Below, piece by piece: positions 44,732 to 56,200 of a stretch of DNA of 64,000 bases. Source of the stretch: Panicum virgatum (taxonomy: Eukaryota; Streptophyta; Magnoliopsida; Poales; Poaceae); assembly GCF_016808335.1 (NCBI RefSeq), contig NC_053146.1, positions 4,007,015 to 4,071,014 of the forward strand, read 5' to 3'. The notes beneath the pieces were generated by a model. It was given only the letters and a program-made list of their open reading frames with translations. It ran no database searches and had not been told where the DNA came from. Made by a program: the position numbers and the translations under genes. Numbering within the stretch: position 1 is the first letter of the stretch; each line of letters opens with the position of its first letter.

Positions 44732-47700
44732 CTACTCATCATCATTATCTACTGGAACATTGATAATCTTCCTTTTGATGAAAGTGCCTTGGACGTGATC
44801 ACGGCGTAAGTAAGGCGTGTCCTCTTTGGATAAGAGGATGCTGGGGTCAACGTCAACTGAGAATGGAGGAAGGTCATCAATCTGGTCATAATCTTCCGAA
44901 TTGTCCGAAATATTCTCGACTCCAACAACTTTTCTTTTACCTGGAAGAACTATGTGCCGTTTCGGCTCATTTCCAGCCTTGTCTGCTTGAGACGTCTTAT
45001 CCGACTTTTTCTTCGGTTTACTCGACATGTCCTTCACATAGAACACTTGTGTCACATCCTTGGCTAGAACGAATGGCTCATCTTTATATCCAATCTTTTT
45101 AAAATCGACTATGGTCATCCCATACTGGTCCTTCGTTACGCCTCCTCCAGCCACCCATTCGCAACGAAACAGAGGGACAACTATGGGTCCATATTCAAGT
45201 TCCCATATCTCCTCTATGACACCATAGTAGTTGTTTTTTTCTCCATTACTGTTTACTATACACATACGGACACCACTGTTTTGGTTGGTGCTTTTTTTAT
45301 CTTGAGCTCTCGTGTAAAATGTATACCCATTGATTTCGTACCCTTGGTATTGCTGGACGGTTATTGATGGTCCCCTGGCCAGCCATTGAAGTTCTTGATC
45401 AACTGTGTTGTTGCCCAATAATTTTCGTCTGAACCAGCCGTCAAAAGTTTTTATATGTTGGCGTGTAATCCAAGCAAAATTCTTCTGTGGATTTTCGGAC
45501 CGTATAATATTCATGTGCTCATCAATATAGGGAGCCACCTTGGATGAATTCTGAAGAACCGTGAAGTTTGCTTGGCTGAATTCACTACAAGAGATGTTCA
45601 TATTACATTTCTTTCCTAGTGTGCCTTTTCCCTTTAGTTGCCCCTCATGGTGTGACACGGGGAGCCCAATCGGATTGAGATCAGGAAGATAGTCAACGCA
45701 AAACTCAATGACCTCCTCTGTTCCATAGCCCTTAGCAATGCATCCTTCTGGGCGAGAACGTTTGCGCACGTACTTCTTCAATACGGCCATGAACCTCTCG
45801 AAAGGGAACATATTGTGTAGAAAAACAGGACCCAGGATAGTTATTTCTGTCACAATATGAACTAGAAGGTGTGTCATAATATTGAAGAAGGAAGGTGGGA
45901 AGACCATCTCGAAGCTGACAAGACATTCGACAATGTCTTTCTGCAGCTTTATTAGATTATTTGGATTAATTGCTTTTTGCGAAATTTCATTCATGAACGC
46001 ACAAAGCTTTACAACTGCCAATCTCACATTTTCCGGTAGAACACCCCTCAGTATAACCGGAAGTAGTTGTGTCATCAGGACGTGGCAGTCATGTGACTTC
46101 AAGTTTTGGATTTTCTTCTCTTTCACATTTATTATGCCCTGTATATTTGAGGAGTACCCAGACGGGACCTTGATACTGTTCAAGCAATCGAACATACTTT
46201 CCTTCTCCTCTTTGCTCAGATTATAGCTGGCAGGTTTTAAATAGTGGCATCCTTTGTCTCTCTTTTCGGGTTGCAAGCCTTTTCGTCCAGCTAGCTGTTG
46301 CATGTCGCGCCTTGCTTCCAATGTGTCTTTTGACTTACCATACACTCCCAGGAATCCTAGTAGGTTTACGCAAAGATTCTTCGACAGATGCATCACATCA
46401 ATTGCGTTGCGAACCTGTAAGACTTGCCAATAAGGTAGGTTCCACAATATAGACTTCTTCTTCCACATTGGAACATGTCCCTGGTCATCCTTGGGAACAG
46501 GTTGCCTACCGGGACCCTTTCCAAATACTACCTTCACATCCTTGATCATCGAGAACACACGCTTTCCATTACGAAATAGAGGCTTAGGACGAGTTTCGGG
46601 CTCTCCTTTGAAATGCTTCCCTTCGGTTCTTAGGGGGTGATCGGTTGGAAGAAATCGACGATGGCCCATGTATACGCACTTCTTACAGTGTTTCAAATAA
46701 ATGCTATCGGTCTCATCATAACAGTGGGTGCAGGCCATGTATCCCATGTTCGACTGTCCCGAAAGTTTTGCAAGTGCAGGCCAATCATTGATGCATACAA
46801 AAAGCAAAGCTCGGAGGTTGAAGGACTCCTGTTTATACTCATCCCACACACGTACACCTTCTTCTTTCCAGAGTAGTAATAGATCATCCATCAAGGGTTG
46901 TAGGAACACATCAATGTCGTTGCCAGGTTCTTTTGGCCCTTCTATAAGCACCGGCATCATGATGAACTTACGCTTCAGGCACAACCAAGGAGGAAGGTTG
47001 AACATACATAGGGTCACAGGCCATGTACTATGAGCGCTGCCAAACTCACCGTACGGATTCATTCCATCAGTACTTAGAGCAAATCTTATATTTCTTGGGT
47101 CGTTGTCAAGTTGAGGATACTCTCGGTTAAGATTTCTCCACTGGGACCCATCTGCTGGGTGTCTGATCATGTGATCCTCCTTACGGTCTTCTTTGTGCCA
47201 CCGCATCAACTTAGCGTTATCCTTGTTTTTGAAAAAGCGCTTCAGACGTGGTATTATAGGGAAGTACCACACCAACTTTGCGGGAACTCTCTTCTTTACC
47301 GGCTGCCCATCAACATCACCTGGATCATCTCGCCTAATCTTATACCGCAATGCGTTGCAAACAGGACAAGCTTCCAAGTTCTCGTATTCACCGCGATACA
47401 GGATGCAGTCGTTAGGACATGCGTGAATCTTCTGCACGTCCAATCCAAGAGGGCAAACCATCTTTTTAGCTTCGTATGTTGTTGACGGCAGTTCATTACC
47501 CTCAGGAAGTATGTTCTTTACAATCTTTAATAGCTCACCAAATCCCTTATCGGTTACACCATTAGTTGCCTTCCATTTCAGCATCTCCAGCGTGGTACCC
47601 AACTTCTTTTGCTCCGGTTTGCAATTAGGGAACAACGGTCTTTTGTGATCCTCCAACATCTTCTCGAACTTTAATGCCTCCTTCACAGTCTCACTGTCTT

Positions 47701-48106
47701 TCTGTGCATCAAGTAACGCCTGACCTAGCTCGTCAGGTGGCTCCTCTTGTGCAACATTTGCTTCACCCTCGTCCATTGGTTCATCTTGAAAGCCACCTGC
47801 TTCATGAACCCATGCCCAATCTGGAAGATTGTTATCACCATCGTCATCTTCTTCATTATCTTCCATCATAACTCCAACTTCGCCGTGCTTAGTCCAAAGA
47901 CTATAGTTACTCATGAAACCATTCAAGGCCAGGTGATTCCATAGAGTATCTCTTTTTCGGAATTCCTTTTTATTTTCGCAAACACTGCATGGACAACACA
48001 TTAAACCCTTTGGCGACCTATTTGCCATTGCCGCTTTGAGAAAAGAATCTAAACCCTGAATCCACGCCGAGGTGCTCCGGCTTCCGTGCATCCATTGCCG
48101 GTCCAT
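44732..48106 (-). CDS. CACTA TNP2-type transposase
   Basis: A single open frame of 1124 residues beginning MDRQWMHGSR, the usual start of grass TNP2 proteins. An N-terminal transposase-associated zinc-like domain (about 1-76; GLMCCPCSVCEN) is followed by an acidic linker, the Transposase_21 core (about 330-560) with LSTDGMNPYG near 345, CINDWPALAKLSG near 440 and a Cys/His cluster YMACTHC near 458, then DUF4218-like (KLCAFMNEISQKA to VRKRSRPEG) and DUF4216-like regions (YYGVIEEIWELEY). TNP2 cuts and joins the element ends. An acceptor TGTACAG ends exactly at the ATG and a donor at about 48665 suggests an intron in the leader. No internal stop or frameshift is seen. Confidence 0.93.
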   Translation of the reverse strand: MDRQWMHGSRSTSAWIQGLDSFLKAAMANRSPKGLMCCPCSVCENKKEFRKRDTLWNHLALNGFMSNYSLWTKHGEVGVMMEDNEEDDDGDNNLPDWAWVHEAGGFQDEPMDEGEANVAQEEPPDELGQALLDAQKDSETVKEALKFEKMLEDHKRPLFPNCKPEQKKLGTTLEMLKWKATNGVTDKGFGELLKIVKNILPEGNELPSTTYEAKKMVCPLGLDVQKIHACPNDCILYRGEYENLEACPVCNALRYKIRRDDPGDVDGQPVKKRVPAKLVWYFPIIPRLKRFFKNKDNAKLMRWHKEDRKEDHMIRHPADGSQWRNLNREYPQLDNDPRNIRFALSTDGMNPYGEFGSAHSTWPVTLCMFNLPPWLCLKRKFIMMPVLIEGPKEPGNDIDVFLQPLMDDLLLLWKEEGVRVWDEYKQESFNLRALLFVCINDWPALAKLSGQSNMGYMACTHCYDETDSIYLKHCKKCVYMGHRRFLPTDHPLRTEGKHFKGEPETRPKPLFRNGKRVFSMIKDVKVVFGKGPGRQPVPKDDQGHVPMWKKKSILWNLPYWQVLQVRNAIDVMHLSKNLCVNLLGFLGVYGKSKDTLEARRDMQQLAGRKGLQPEKRDKGCHYLKPASYNLSKEEKESMFDCLNSIKVPSGYSSNIQGIINVKEKKIQNLKSHDCHVLMTQLLPVILRGVLPENVRLAVVKLCAFMNEISQKAINPNNLIKLQKDIVECLVSFEMVFPPSFFNIMTHLLVHIVTEITILGPVFLHNMFPFERFMAVLKKYVRKRSRPEGCIAKGYGTEEVIEFCVDYLPDLNPIGLPVSHHEGQLKGKGTLGKKCNMNISCSEFSQANFTVLQNSSKVAPYIDEHMNIIRSENPQKNFAWITRQHIKTFDGWFRRKLLGNNTVDQELQWLARGPSITVQQYQGYEINGYTFYTRAQDKKSTNQNSGVRMCIVNSNGEKNNYYGVIEEIWELEYGPIVVPLFRCEWVAGGGVTKDQYGMTIVDFKKIGYKDEPFVLAKDVTQVFYVKDMSSKPKKKSDKTSQADKAGNEPKRHIVLPGKRKVVGVENISDNSEDYDQIDDLPPFSVDVDPSILLSKEDTPYLRRDHVQGTFIKRKIINVPVDNDDE

Positions 48107-48815
48107 CTGTACAAATTAAAAAAAATCATGCTCATTATCCCTAAAAACAGGTTACTATGAAGTAATTAAAAAAAATGTAAATGTGTCATAGACCACCTAT
48201 CTAGTAAATTTAAACTAAATAACAAAATAACTTGGCACAATAACATATAGACATGTCACCATGAAATAATTCAAAAAAACTCATTCTAAATGTGTGATAG
48301 TCAAACTATATAGTAATCATTCTCTAAAAAGCAACAAATCAATTCTACCTTGCTCAAATTAATGAACAAATTAATAAATCATGCTCATTTTTCCTCATCC
48401 TTAAAATCCTTAAAATTTTGCATAATAACATATACACATGTCCCCGTGAAATAATTCAAAAAAATTACTCTAAATGTGTCATAGTCAAACTATCTAGAAA
48501 ACCTTCTCTAAAAAGTAACAAATCGATTCTATTTTACTCAAATTAATGAATAAATTGGAAAATTATGCTCATTTTTCCTCAACCTTAATATCACTATTTT
48601 CTTTATCTAGAAAGCATGAAACAAAGAATAAATACCGTGAAAGAAGAGTGGAAGAAGCTACTAACCTTTGGTGCACTTGGATGGGTGAAATCCTCACAAA
48701 TTTGGGGGAAAATGGGCAGCACCTCCCCTCTAACACGCCATGAGAGAGAGGAGGAGCTCGGCCAAATGAAATGGTCGGGCTGGGGAAGAAGGAGTGCCTG
48801 GCTTATACGGGGCAA
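48107..48815 (-). promoter_or_regulatory. leader intron and promoter of the TNP2 gene
   Basis: AT-rich intron 48107-48665, then a short presumed leader exon (donor AAAG|GTTAGT). The frame upstream of the donor is open and in phase with the TNP2 ATG, so a short N-terminal extension is possible. The promoter must lie in or next to the right subterminal repeats. Confidence 0.5.
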
Positions 48816-49088
48816 GTTAGTGCCGGCTAGTGGATTTAGCCGGCACTAAGTGTGGACGTTTAGTGCCGGCTAGATTTACCAGCCGGCACTAACATGCAAT
48901 TGACCAAGTTAGTGCCGGCTAGAATCACCAGCCGGCACTAACGTGTCTTTTGACCGTTGTGGCAGACGGGCTGACCGTTGGGGGATGGCACGTTAGTGCC
49001 GGCCGGAGTTTCTAGCCGGCACTAACGTACCCGCTTTGTACGGTTCATGCACGTTAGTGCCGGCTCCGTTTTGACCGGCACTAACGTG
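48816..49088. repeat. right subterminal repeat array of the CACTA element
   Basis: Ten copies of TTAGTGCCGG/CCGGCACTAA in inverted pairs, matching the left array and the internal array in spacing. Confidence 0.9.
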
Positions 49089-49121
49089 CTGGTACCAATG
49101 TGCGTTTCTCCAACAGTGAAT

Positions 49122-49690
49122 TTTAAGGGTCAAGTTGGTCCCTTAACTTTCAGATAGACCAATATAGCCCAACTTTTGTTTTGGGAACAAACTCATGCAG
49201 GTATTAAACTCCATAATAACATGAGATAAATGTAAAGGGTCAATTTTACCCTTGTTTTTTTCTCCCCTCAAATTTACTACTGTATCACTATTCGCTTAAC
49301 TTTCCATAATATTTATATGATGGTACGTAGTTATGCAACAGGTTGCTTTAATTTGCTCTCCATGTGTCCGCAATACAATATGATGTATGGGTAAATAAAA
49401 TTCTATGTTCGAAAGTAAACACTTGCGAGGCTCTACAAAATTCTATGGGTAAACGAAATTTTGCCGGATTTAAAAGGGGAAGGAGCCAAGGGTAGAAATG
49501 ACTTTTTGCATAAATCTCATGTTACTATGGAGTATAATATCAACACAAGGACAAGTTTGACCCAAAAATAAAAGTTCATGGACTAAAAGTTTAAGGATGA
49601 ACTTGAGCCTCAGATCAAAGTTGAAGGACCAAAACAACTATTTTGCCATTTCTAAATTGTCCCCCCCCCCCAATTTCAACTGGTTCGGCC
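49122..49690. other. remainder of the repeat interrupted by the CACTA insertion
   Basis: Continues from 37700-37724 across the insertion; carries inverted forms of a TTGGTCCCTTAACTTT-like motif near 49135 and, reversed, near 49620. Ends beside a 10-bp C run. No gene. Confidence 0.4.
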
Positions 49691-50245
49691 GATGTGTCAG
49701 TGTCGTGGAATCTGATGCCTTGGAACTAAGCCGGTCGAAGATGCTGTGCCTCTCCTCCTTGCAGCTCCAAATTCTGGAAGCAAGATGTTGAGAGTCCACC
49801 AAGAAGATCACGTCGAAAGAGAGATTCTTGGCTCATCTTTACTGAAAGTGAAGGTGTCCTCGATCAACTGCTTCGAAAATTTGAAGGTGTCTAGAATCAT
49901 GCAAGGACGGTGATGAGTGAGTTTAAGGAAAAATAATCTTTGTGGAAGGGTTGTGGTACCCGGTGTACCCATGCTTCAATTCAGCTCTCTTGATCGTTTC
50001 CAAAATAAACGTAAGGACCGCCAAGAAGACTAGCTTATTCTAGGATTTAGCGGTATTATGATTTCAGTGGTAGATGATGGTCTCGTCGCAGCGAGGCGCC
50101 TATGATAACTTCATTAATCTCGAGGATTTGCCAGCTCAGTCTTTGAATATACTCAAAGGGGGAGAGTTTATGTATATGTATTCATAGAAGTGTGTGTGCG
50201 TGCGTTTATAAGTGTATGTGTTGTATTGTATAATCTAAAAAACCC
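49690..50245 (+). mobile_element. probable LINE (RTE-like) 3' end
   Basis: The tail has the wording of grass RTE-type 3' ends: GATTTGCCAGCTCAGTC, a run GTGTGTGCGTGCGTTTATA, then TGTTGTATTGTATAATCTAAAAAA. No reverse transcriptase is present, so only a 5'-truncated copy remains. Identification is from memory of similar tails. Confidence 0.4.
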
Positions 50246-53224
50246 CCCGCAATTATATATCGTCTTGAAAGTGAGCTAGCTAGCAAGCTAGTAACTCTCT
50301 CAAGATCGAGGCGGTTACCAAAAGAAATTAGTCAGCTAGGAAATCCCGACAATAATACAATTCCAAGATATATTTTTGTGTGCCCTTTAATTTTACAAAC
50401 GACCTTAATTACTGTTTTTCTTCAATCTTCATGCATGATTTCTTCTCAAGTTGTGATGGAGGGTTTTGTAGTTTAGCATGAATAAATTCTCCTATGGTGT
50501 ATATGTAACCAAGAGATTCCCTAACCAACAATTCTCAAGGAAAATAAAATAATGAGCCACTTAATAAATATCTCCCTTGAGAAATACCTCAATTAGAGTA
50601 AAGAACTTTGGCATTTTTTAAGAAAAAAAATCTAAACAAGAAATATCTCCATTGGCCGTTCGCAGAAATCACTCGAGAAAACTTTTGGCTCTGTGCTTCT
50701 TCTTTTTTTAATTTCAAAACACAGTATACTACTCACATGCATGCGCACTCACCCTCATTACCTTGTATTCGCTCAAAACAAACCAAATTCAAAGCGTGAA
50801 GAACACGCGAGATTGAATCGAAAATGGTATCGGTTAAAAGAGGACATACTTTCTTGTACCCTGCATCTTAGACTACGGGGGAGTCGGTTGAAATGATATC
50901 GTATCATGCATTCATGTGTGCATGAAATTAATAAAGTTGGAATAAAAAGGAACTAGATATCTTGCATCGACCGTGCATGGGCAGTTGGGCACTAAACCAA
51001 GTATAATTCATTCTACAGCGAGGTGGCGTCGTCCATGCATAGCGAATCCAGAGAGAAGGATCGATAAAGGTGAGCACACACATGCGTCTTTTGCGTGAAT
51101 TGGCACGTTGGCCAGCAGTTGGGTCAAGAAACAGCTCAGAAAAATAATCTTAATACATTACTTGAATGAAAAAGACACTCATGTAAGTTTTCAAGACTGG
51201 GATTTTCCTATGTTTAAAAAAATTACTTGAATGAAAGAAAATCATTTTTGAAGTACGTCTCCAGGTCAGTCCCTGTTGTAGTTAAGCAGTACTAGGGTGC
51301 TATCAATAGTATTTTATTCAGAAGTACCTACAAACTCGTTTTGAATTTCCTTAATCTAAAAAAAACAAACTTGTTTGGAAAATACTTTTTTTTTCAACCT
51401 ATATTTCAGACTACTCGCAAAAAAATTCTGACTTTTAGGGGGAGAGATAGTCTACACAGTTCCCATGCAACTTGACGGAAAGAAACTGATGCAAACATGC
51501 CGCGTATCTCATGGATATGCATGGAATAAAGAAACAATGTATCGATTTATATTTGTAAAGGTGTGTAGGAAGCATACCCATGAGCCATGGGTATGCTAGC
51601 ATGGTGTGGATGTGGTGGTGTGTGTATATGTGCAGTAGTGGTGGATCTAGCCAAGAGATCGATATAAGGATGTTTTTCTTCCCTCCTCCCACCCCTCCTC
51701 TCTCTGTTTTTTTGTTCTCCCATCTTCTTCTTTCCTAACTTTCCCTTGCTTCTAATGGAGGTTGCAGCCAGTAGGACCCTATTGGATCTGCCCCTGATGT
51801 ACAGTAATTAAAAAATGTACAACTTTTCTAATAAAAGCCGCAAGAAAACAAGGGAAGATCGCGGCTGGAATGGAATAAAGGAATGTACACAGATTGTTGA
51901 GAAAATGAGCGGTCATTTTGAGAATTTAGAGTTCCACTCCCTTCCTAGTTTCTTATCCAATCTCTAATATGTACCCATGCGTATATGCATCTTTTTTAAT
52001 GTTCTTACAAGGCGCTTTGTGACATTTTCCACGAGAACCCAACAACTTTACAAGGCACATCATTTTTTTTCTCCAAAAGGCCGGAAGAGTTGTGTGCATC
52101 ATAACAATTTAAACCAACCTATATTTGGAACTAAGGATATTGGTTGGGATACTCCTCTGCTAATAGCGCATTAAGGTCCTTCTAATTCTGCAAACCCAAC
52201 AACTTTACAAGGCACGATGTCGATGTGACTTGGATGGAAAGGAAATCGAGTCGTATCGTATCCCATGGGGATTGGCATGGCTGCACGCCACTACTCATGT
52301 CGCCGTTCCTCCATCCCAGGACGTGCAAAACGAGGCACGGGAGCACGTGTTAGTTTCACTGCTCGCCAACTTGTGGGGCCCATGTCGGAGCACGCCGCAC
52401 GCAAGCACGCAGGTTCATTAACGTGCTAATTCCGTGGGTTTTCCTGAGATTAAATCCGAACGCGCAAATAAATCCGTGTGAATCCTGAAAAAAAAAACAG
52501 TGGGCAAACGGAGCAACTTTGAGTTGTGAATCACTGCGGCGAAGTCTCACAACTGTCACGTTCAGAAGATTCAGAACGGAACCTCTGAGGATGACCGTTA
52601 CAGCCCGAGCAGCCAGCATCATCGTATCCCCATGGATGAGCACAGAGCACATGTCGGATGATAGGCAGCACATGTGGACGAAATGTACTAGTATAATCGG
52701 AATATAGTTATACAATGGAAAAGGAATGAGGTGATGCAATCTTGAAGAAAATATAGACAGAGAGAAAGGAGATGCAAAGCTTCTCCAAGACTAATAATTC
52801 AAGTTACAGAAGTTTGACCAATAATTCAAGATAGCAGTCATGAGTGTCTTGCCTGGCTGGCTGCTAAGAATCCGGCACTTTATAAAGCTGGAAGTAATTA
52901 ATCAGGCACATGTGCCCTTTGAAACTATAGACTACACACATGTACTGCTTGCACATTCCATAGGGACGCAAGAAACAAGACTGAAAAAGTTAGTCAAAAA
53001 CTAGATGCATAAACTGAAGAAAATGTTTCTTTTCAGCAAAACATGCCGCAACTAATCTTCTCTTTGTTAATAGTGAACATGAAAGGGGCAATGTCAATTA
53101 TCGGGTGCTCACAACTTGCAGTGTCTGCAAACACATCAATCAAATCAAATGACGATGATTAATTATACAGGGGGGAGTATCAGACGGTATTGCAATGAGC
53201 ACAAATTGGAATCTCTTTGTAGTG
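50246..53224. other. intergenic region, no gene seen
   Basis: AT-rich. At 51633-51796 lies a diverged relative of the 24.2 kb hAT MITE (GTGGATCTAG at one end, GGATCTGCCCCTG at the other) without a convincing target duplication. The last 200-500 bp are probably the 3' UTR of the DUF1365 gene. Nothing else supported. Confidence 0.4.
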
Positions 53225-56200
53225 TCATGACCATGGCCATTGAGCATCCCTCCAGATGCACCACCTCTTGGTGATGTTATCGTCACCCTTGCTATCTAGA
53301 TGGTTTGAGATTTCACGCGAGACGTCGATGCTGCTGCTTCTTTGGTTGTCTGCCTTCTGTTTCAGAAGGAAGCTACAAGTGGAACGGAGCTCCAGGTCAC
53401 GCTTCAGTGCTTCATCCCTGTAATTCAGGCTCAAATACCTGGGATGGTCCAGGAATTTGACGTTCTTCAGCCAAAGTCTGAGGGCCTGGACAATCGCAGC
53501 AGAGCACCAGTCAGATTAACCAGAAAACAGCACTGAATAATGAGATGAATGTAGCAGCAGCTCATGTGCAAAGTACAACTGAGATGCTGATGATGATGTG
53601 TCAGCCATAACAGATTGCAATTGCCATGATCATCAGTTATCACTTGTCAGTTGGTGACAATATATCAGCATATGAAATGTGATGCGTCCACTTCAACTTT
53701 GCTACTATACCGATATAAAACCTTGTCTACTTATTGAAAAAGTTTAATAGTATAATACCCAGAAGAGAATTCTTCCAAACTATCAGAATTACGCCATATT
53801 GTGCGATACAAAAGAGAAACCTGCCTTCGATGCAAATAGCTTATGCAAATTGAGGAGTCTAATGGATCGTATGCAGATGAGCTTATATGAGAAATCAGGA
53901 ATTCTCAAGTATGTACTAGCAGGAATTTAGGAATATTTCGATAATTATTTTCAAGTATGTACTAGCAGGAATTCTCTTGGGAGGCGGTTGCTGATATCCT
54001 CAGTTCTACTAAACCGTGTCTGTTCTCTGTTGAAGAACTCTTACGTAAACATTACAGGCTTCTGCTACTAAAAATGAAGGTTTTGCTATCTTCTTCAGGG
54101 CACGTTTATGTTAGGCTACTTTCAACTATTATATATGGTAGCATTTCAGATTTATCAGCTCTGCAAGGTGCAATGCATCTGCCCAGGATATGAATGCTAT
54201 CACCAGAAATGGACTGAAAAACACCACGTAAGGGAGTAATAAACTAATAAATTATGCTGGAGTGCTATCAGGACATAGTATTCAGTCTTCCTAAATTCCA
54301 TTTCCTTCAGTGTGTTTGTGGGATGTTAGCATGACTGGTACAATGTGTATGTGGGATGTTAGCATGACTAGTACAAGGATTGTATCTTCGAGCAGTAATA
54401 TGTTGTGCCATCACTTTTTTTTTAAGGAATGGACCCTAACGAAGAACTGTTACTCTATTTCATAATTCAAAACTCACAGTTATTTGAACATGACTATAAA
54501 GGAGCCAAGAGAAAATAAAATCCTAGAAACTTTCTCAAGATGACGTAGCCGAATCCAGACCCCTCCGCGTACCGCTCCGCGTCGCTCCCAGGCGACGGGA
54601 GGGGCGACCCGCTCCGCCCCCAGAAACCGCCGCCGGCGAGCCTTCCCCCGGCCGCAGAACCCCTCACTCCTCCTACCCTCCTTTCTCTCCTCCAATAAAG
54701 CTTTGCCTGACTTCTGAAAACCCGGCGACAAGCACTCTTGCCTGACTTCGTTGAGCTCATCTCTCCTCCACCCTTCTAGATCTGGCCTCTATGCTTGCGG
54801 ATCTAGTCCCTGCTCGCCGGAATCTGACGGGGATGAGGCGGGGTGAGCTGTTGGACGCCGCCGTCTCCTCGCACGGGTTGTCAAGATCCGGTCCCCCAAT
54901 GCAGATCCGGTGGCCGGGGGGCGGACGGGCCTTGCGGGGATGCTGTCCTCGTCCCTCGCAGCGAGGCGTGAGGGTGCGGTTGAACCGGTGCCCGGCCATG
55001 CGGCCGGCGCCTGGATCTGTGCGTGGTGGGGTGCAGTGGCTGCCCGGCTATGCGGCCGGCGCCCGGATCTGCGCTCCGGCCCTCCGAAACTACGAGCTCA
55101 CGTACTGCAGACCGCATGCCAACACGGGTGTGCGGCCATGGTTTGGGGGGAGCACCAGGAGAAATCCCAGCCAGGCTTCATGCCTGCCAACAATGGCGAC
55201 GCTTCAGGCGCCGTTTCCCTCCTTGGAGGCTGTCAAAAGTGCTCCCCCTACCTGCAGGTCTGTGTCATCACTCGCTTTCTTCACTGAGGCGTGATTTGGG
55301 GGGTGATTAGTGGTTGGCGTCGGGGGCAACCTCAGCTTCCCTCCAACCTTCCTTGGTGACGATGTGTGGGTGCAGGAAACTGTGAGGGAATCCTAGTCCG
55401 GCCTCTGTGCTGGTGTCGACAATGGTGACACTTTGGGTGCCACTCCCCTCCGTGGAGGCAATGTCGAGATTTCCTCCCACCATTGTGCTGTTGCTGACTG
55501 CTCCTCTATGAAGTCGATGTGCTTGCCTTCTCTACCAAGGTGCTGGTTCTCGTGAAAGGCTGATACTAGTTGTGGACTTTTGTCGTGAATCGATTGGTGT
55601 CCTCCATTCGGCGCCTCTGCTCCGTCGGCGATTTTTCTGTTGGTGGTGCCACCAAACCTTATGCCAGGTGGTGTTTCCACCTCTTTCACCATCCCTCTTC
55701 AAGGCTTCCTCCCCTTGTATGGCGTTGGATGGTGAGACGTGGAGCCTGGATGTTCTCTGAAAGGTGGTTCCATCAGCATCAAAGGGAAGGTCGTCGTTTC
55801 CGGTGAGCTTCGGTTTGCGCCCCTTCCGCTGCCTTTAGTCCCCACTCTGTTGGCCTGACCCTCAGATGGAGGGTGATAGCGGAGCGGCGTAGCTACGAGG
55901 GATGGTGTGGAGGTGCAATGGCTGCAGTGTATCCGGCGAATACGTTGTTCAGTGGCGGCTCCCATCGACGATTGGTGGTCGTCTTTCTAGCTTGTGTCTT
56001 GGCTTTGTATCTTGAACTGTGCGTGTTGCCCTCTCTGATCTAGGTGTTGTGTTGTGCTGCTGTAAAATTGCTGAAACTCAAGTGTTGTAGCATTTTGGCT
56101 TGCTCAAAAGCCCATCAATGAAATCAGGTGGGGATGCTCCCCCCCCCGTTGACCCTCAAAAAAAAACTTTCTCAAGATCTGCAACTCAAGGTTTTCTGTA

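Larger units (their letters stand above)
37725..49118 (-). mobile_element. complete CACTA (En/Spm) DNA transposon, 11.4 kb
   Basis: The terminal inverted repeats begin CACTGTTGGAGAAA at both ends and extend as similar sequence (GGCACATT / CGCACATT). The 3-bp AAT at 37722-37724 and 49119-49121 is the expected target duplication. Subterminal TTAGTGCCGGC repeats crowd both ends. It encodes, on the minus strand, a TNP2 transposase and a second six-exon protein with a plant-transposase region and Ulp1-like protease domain. Both genes are open to their stops, so it may be autonomous. It inserted within another repeat whose motif (TTGGTCCCTT) occurs on both flanks. Confidence 0.96.
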
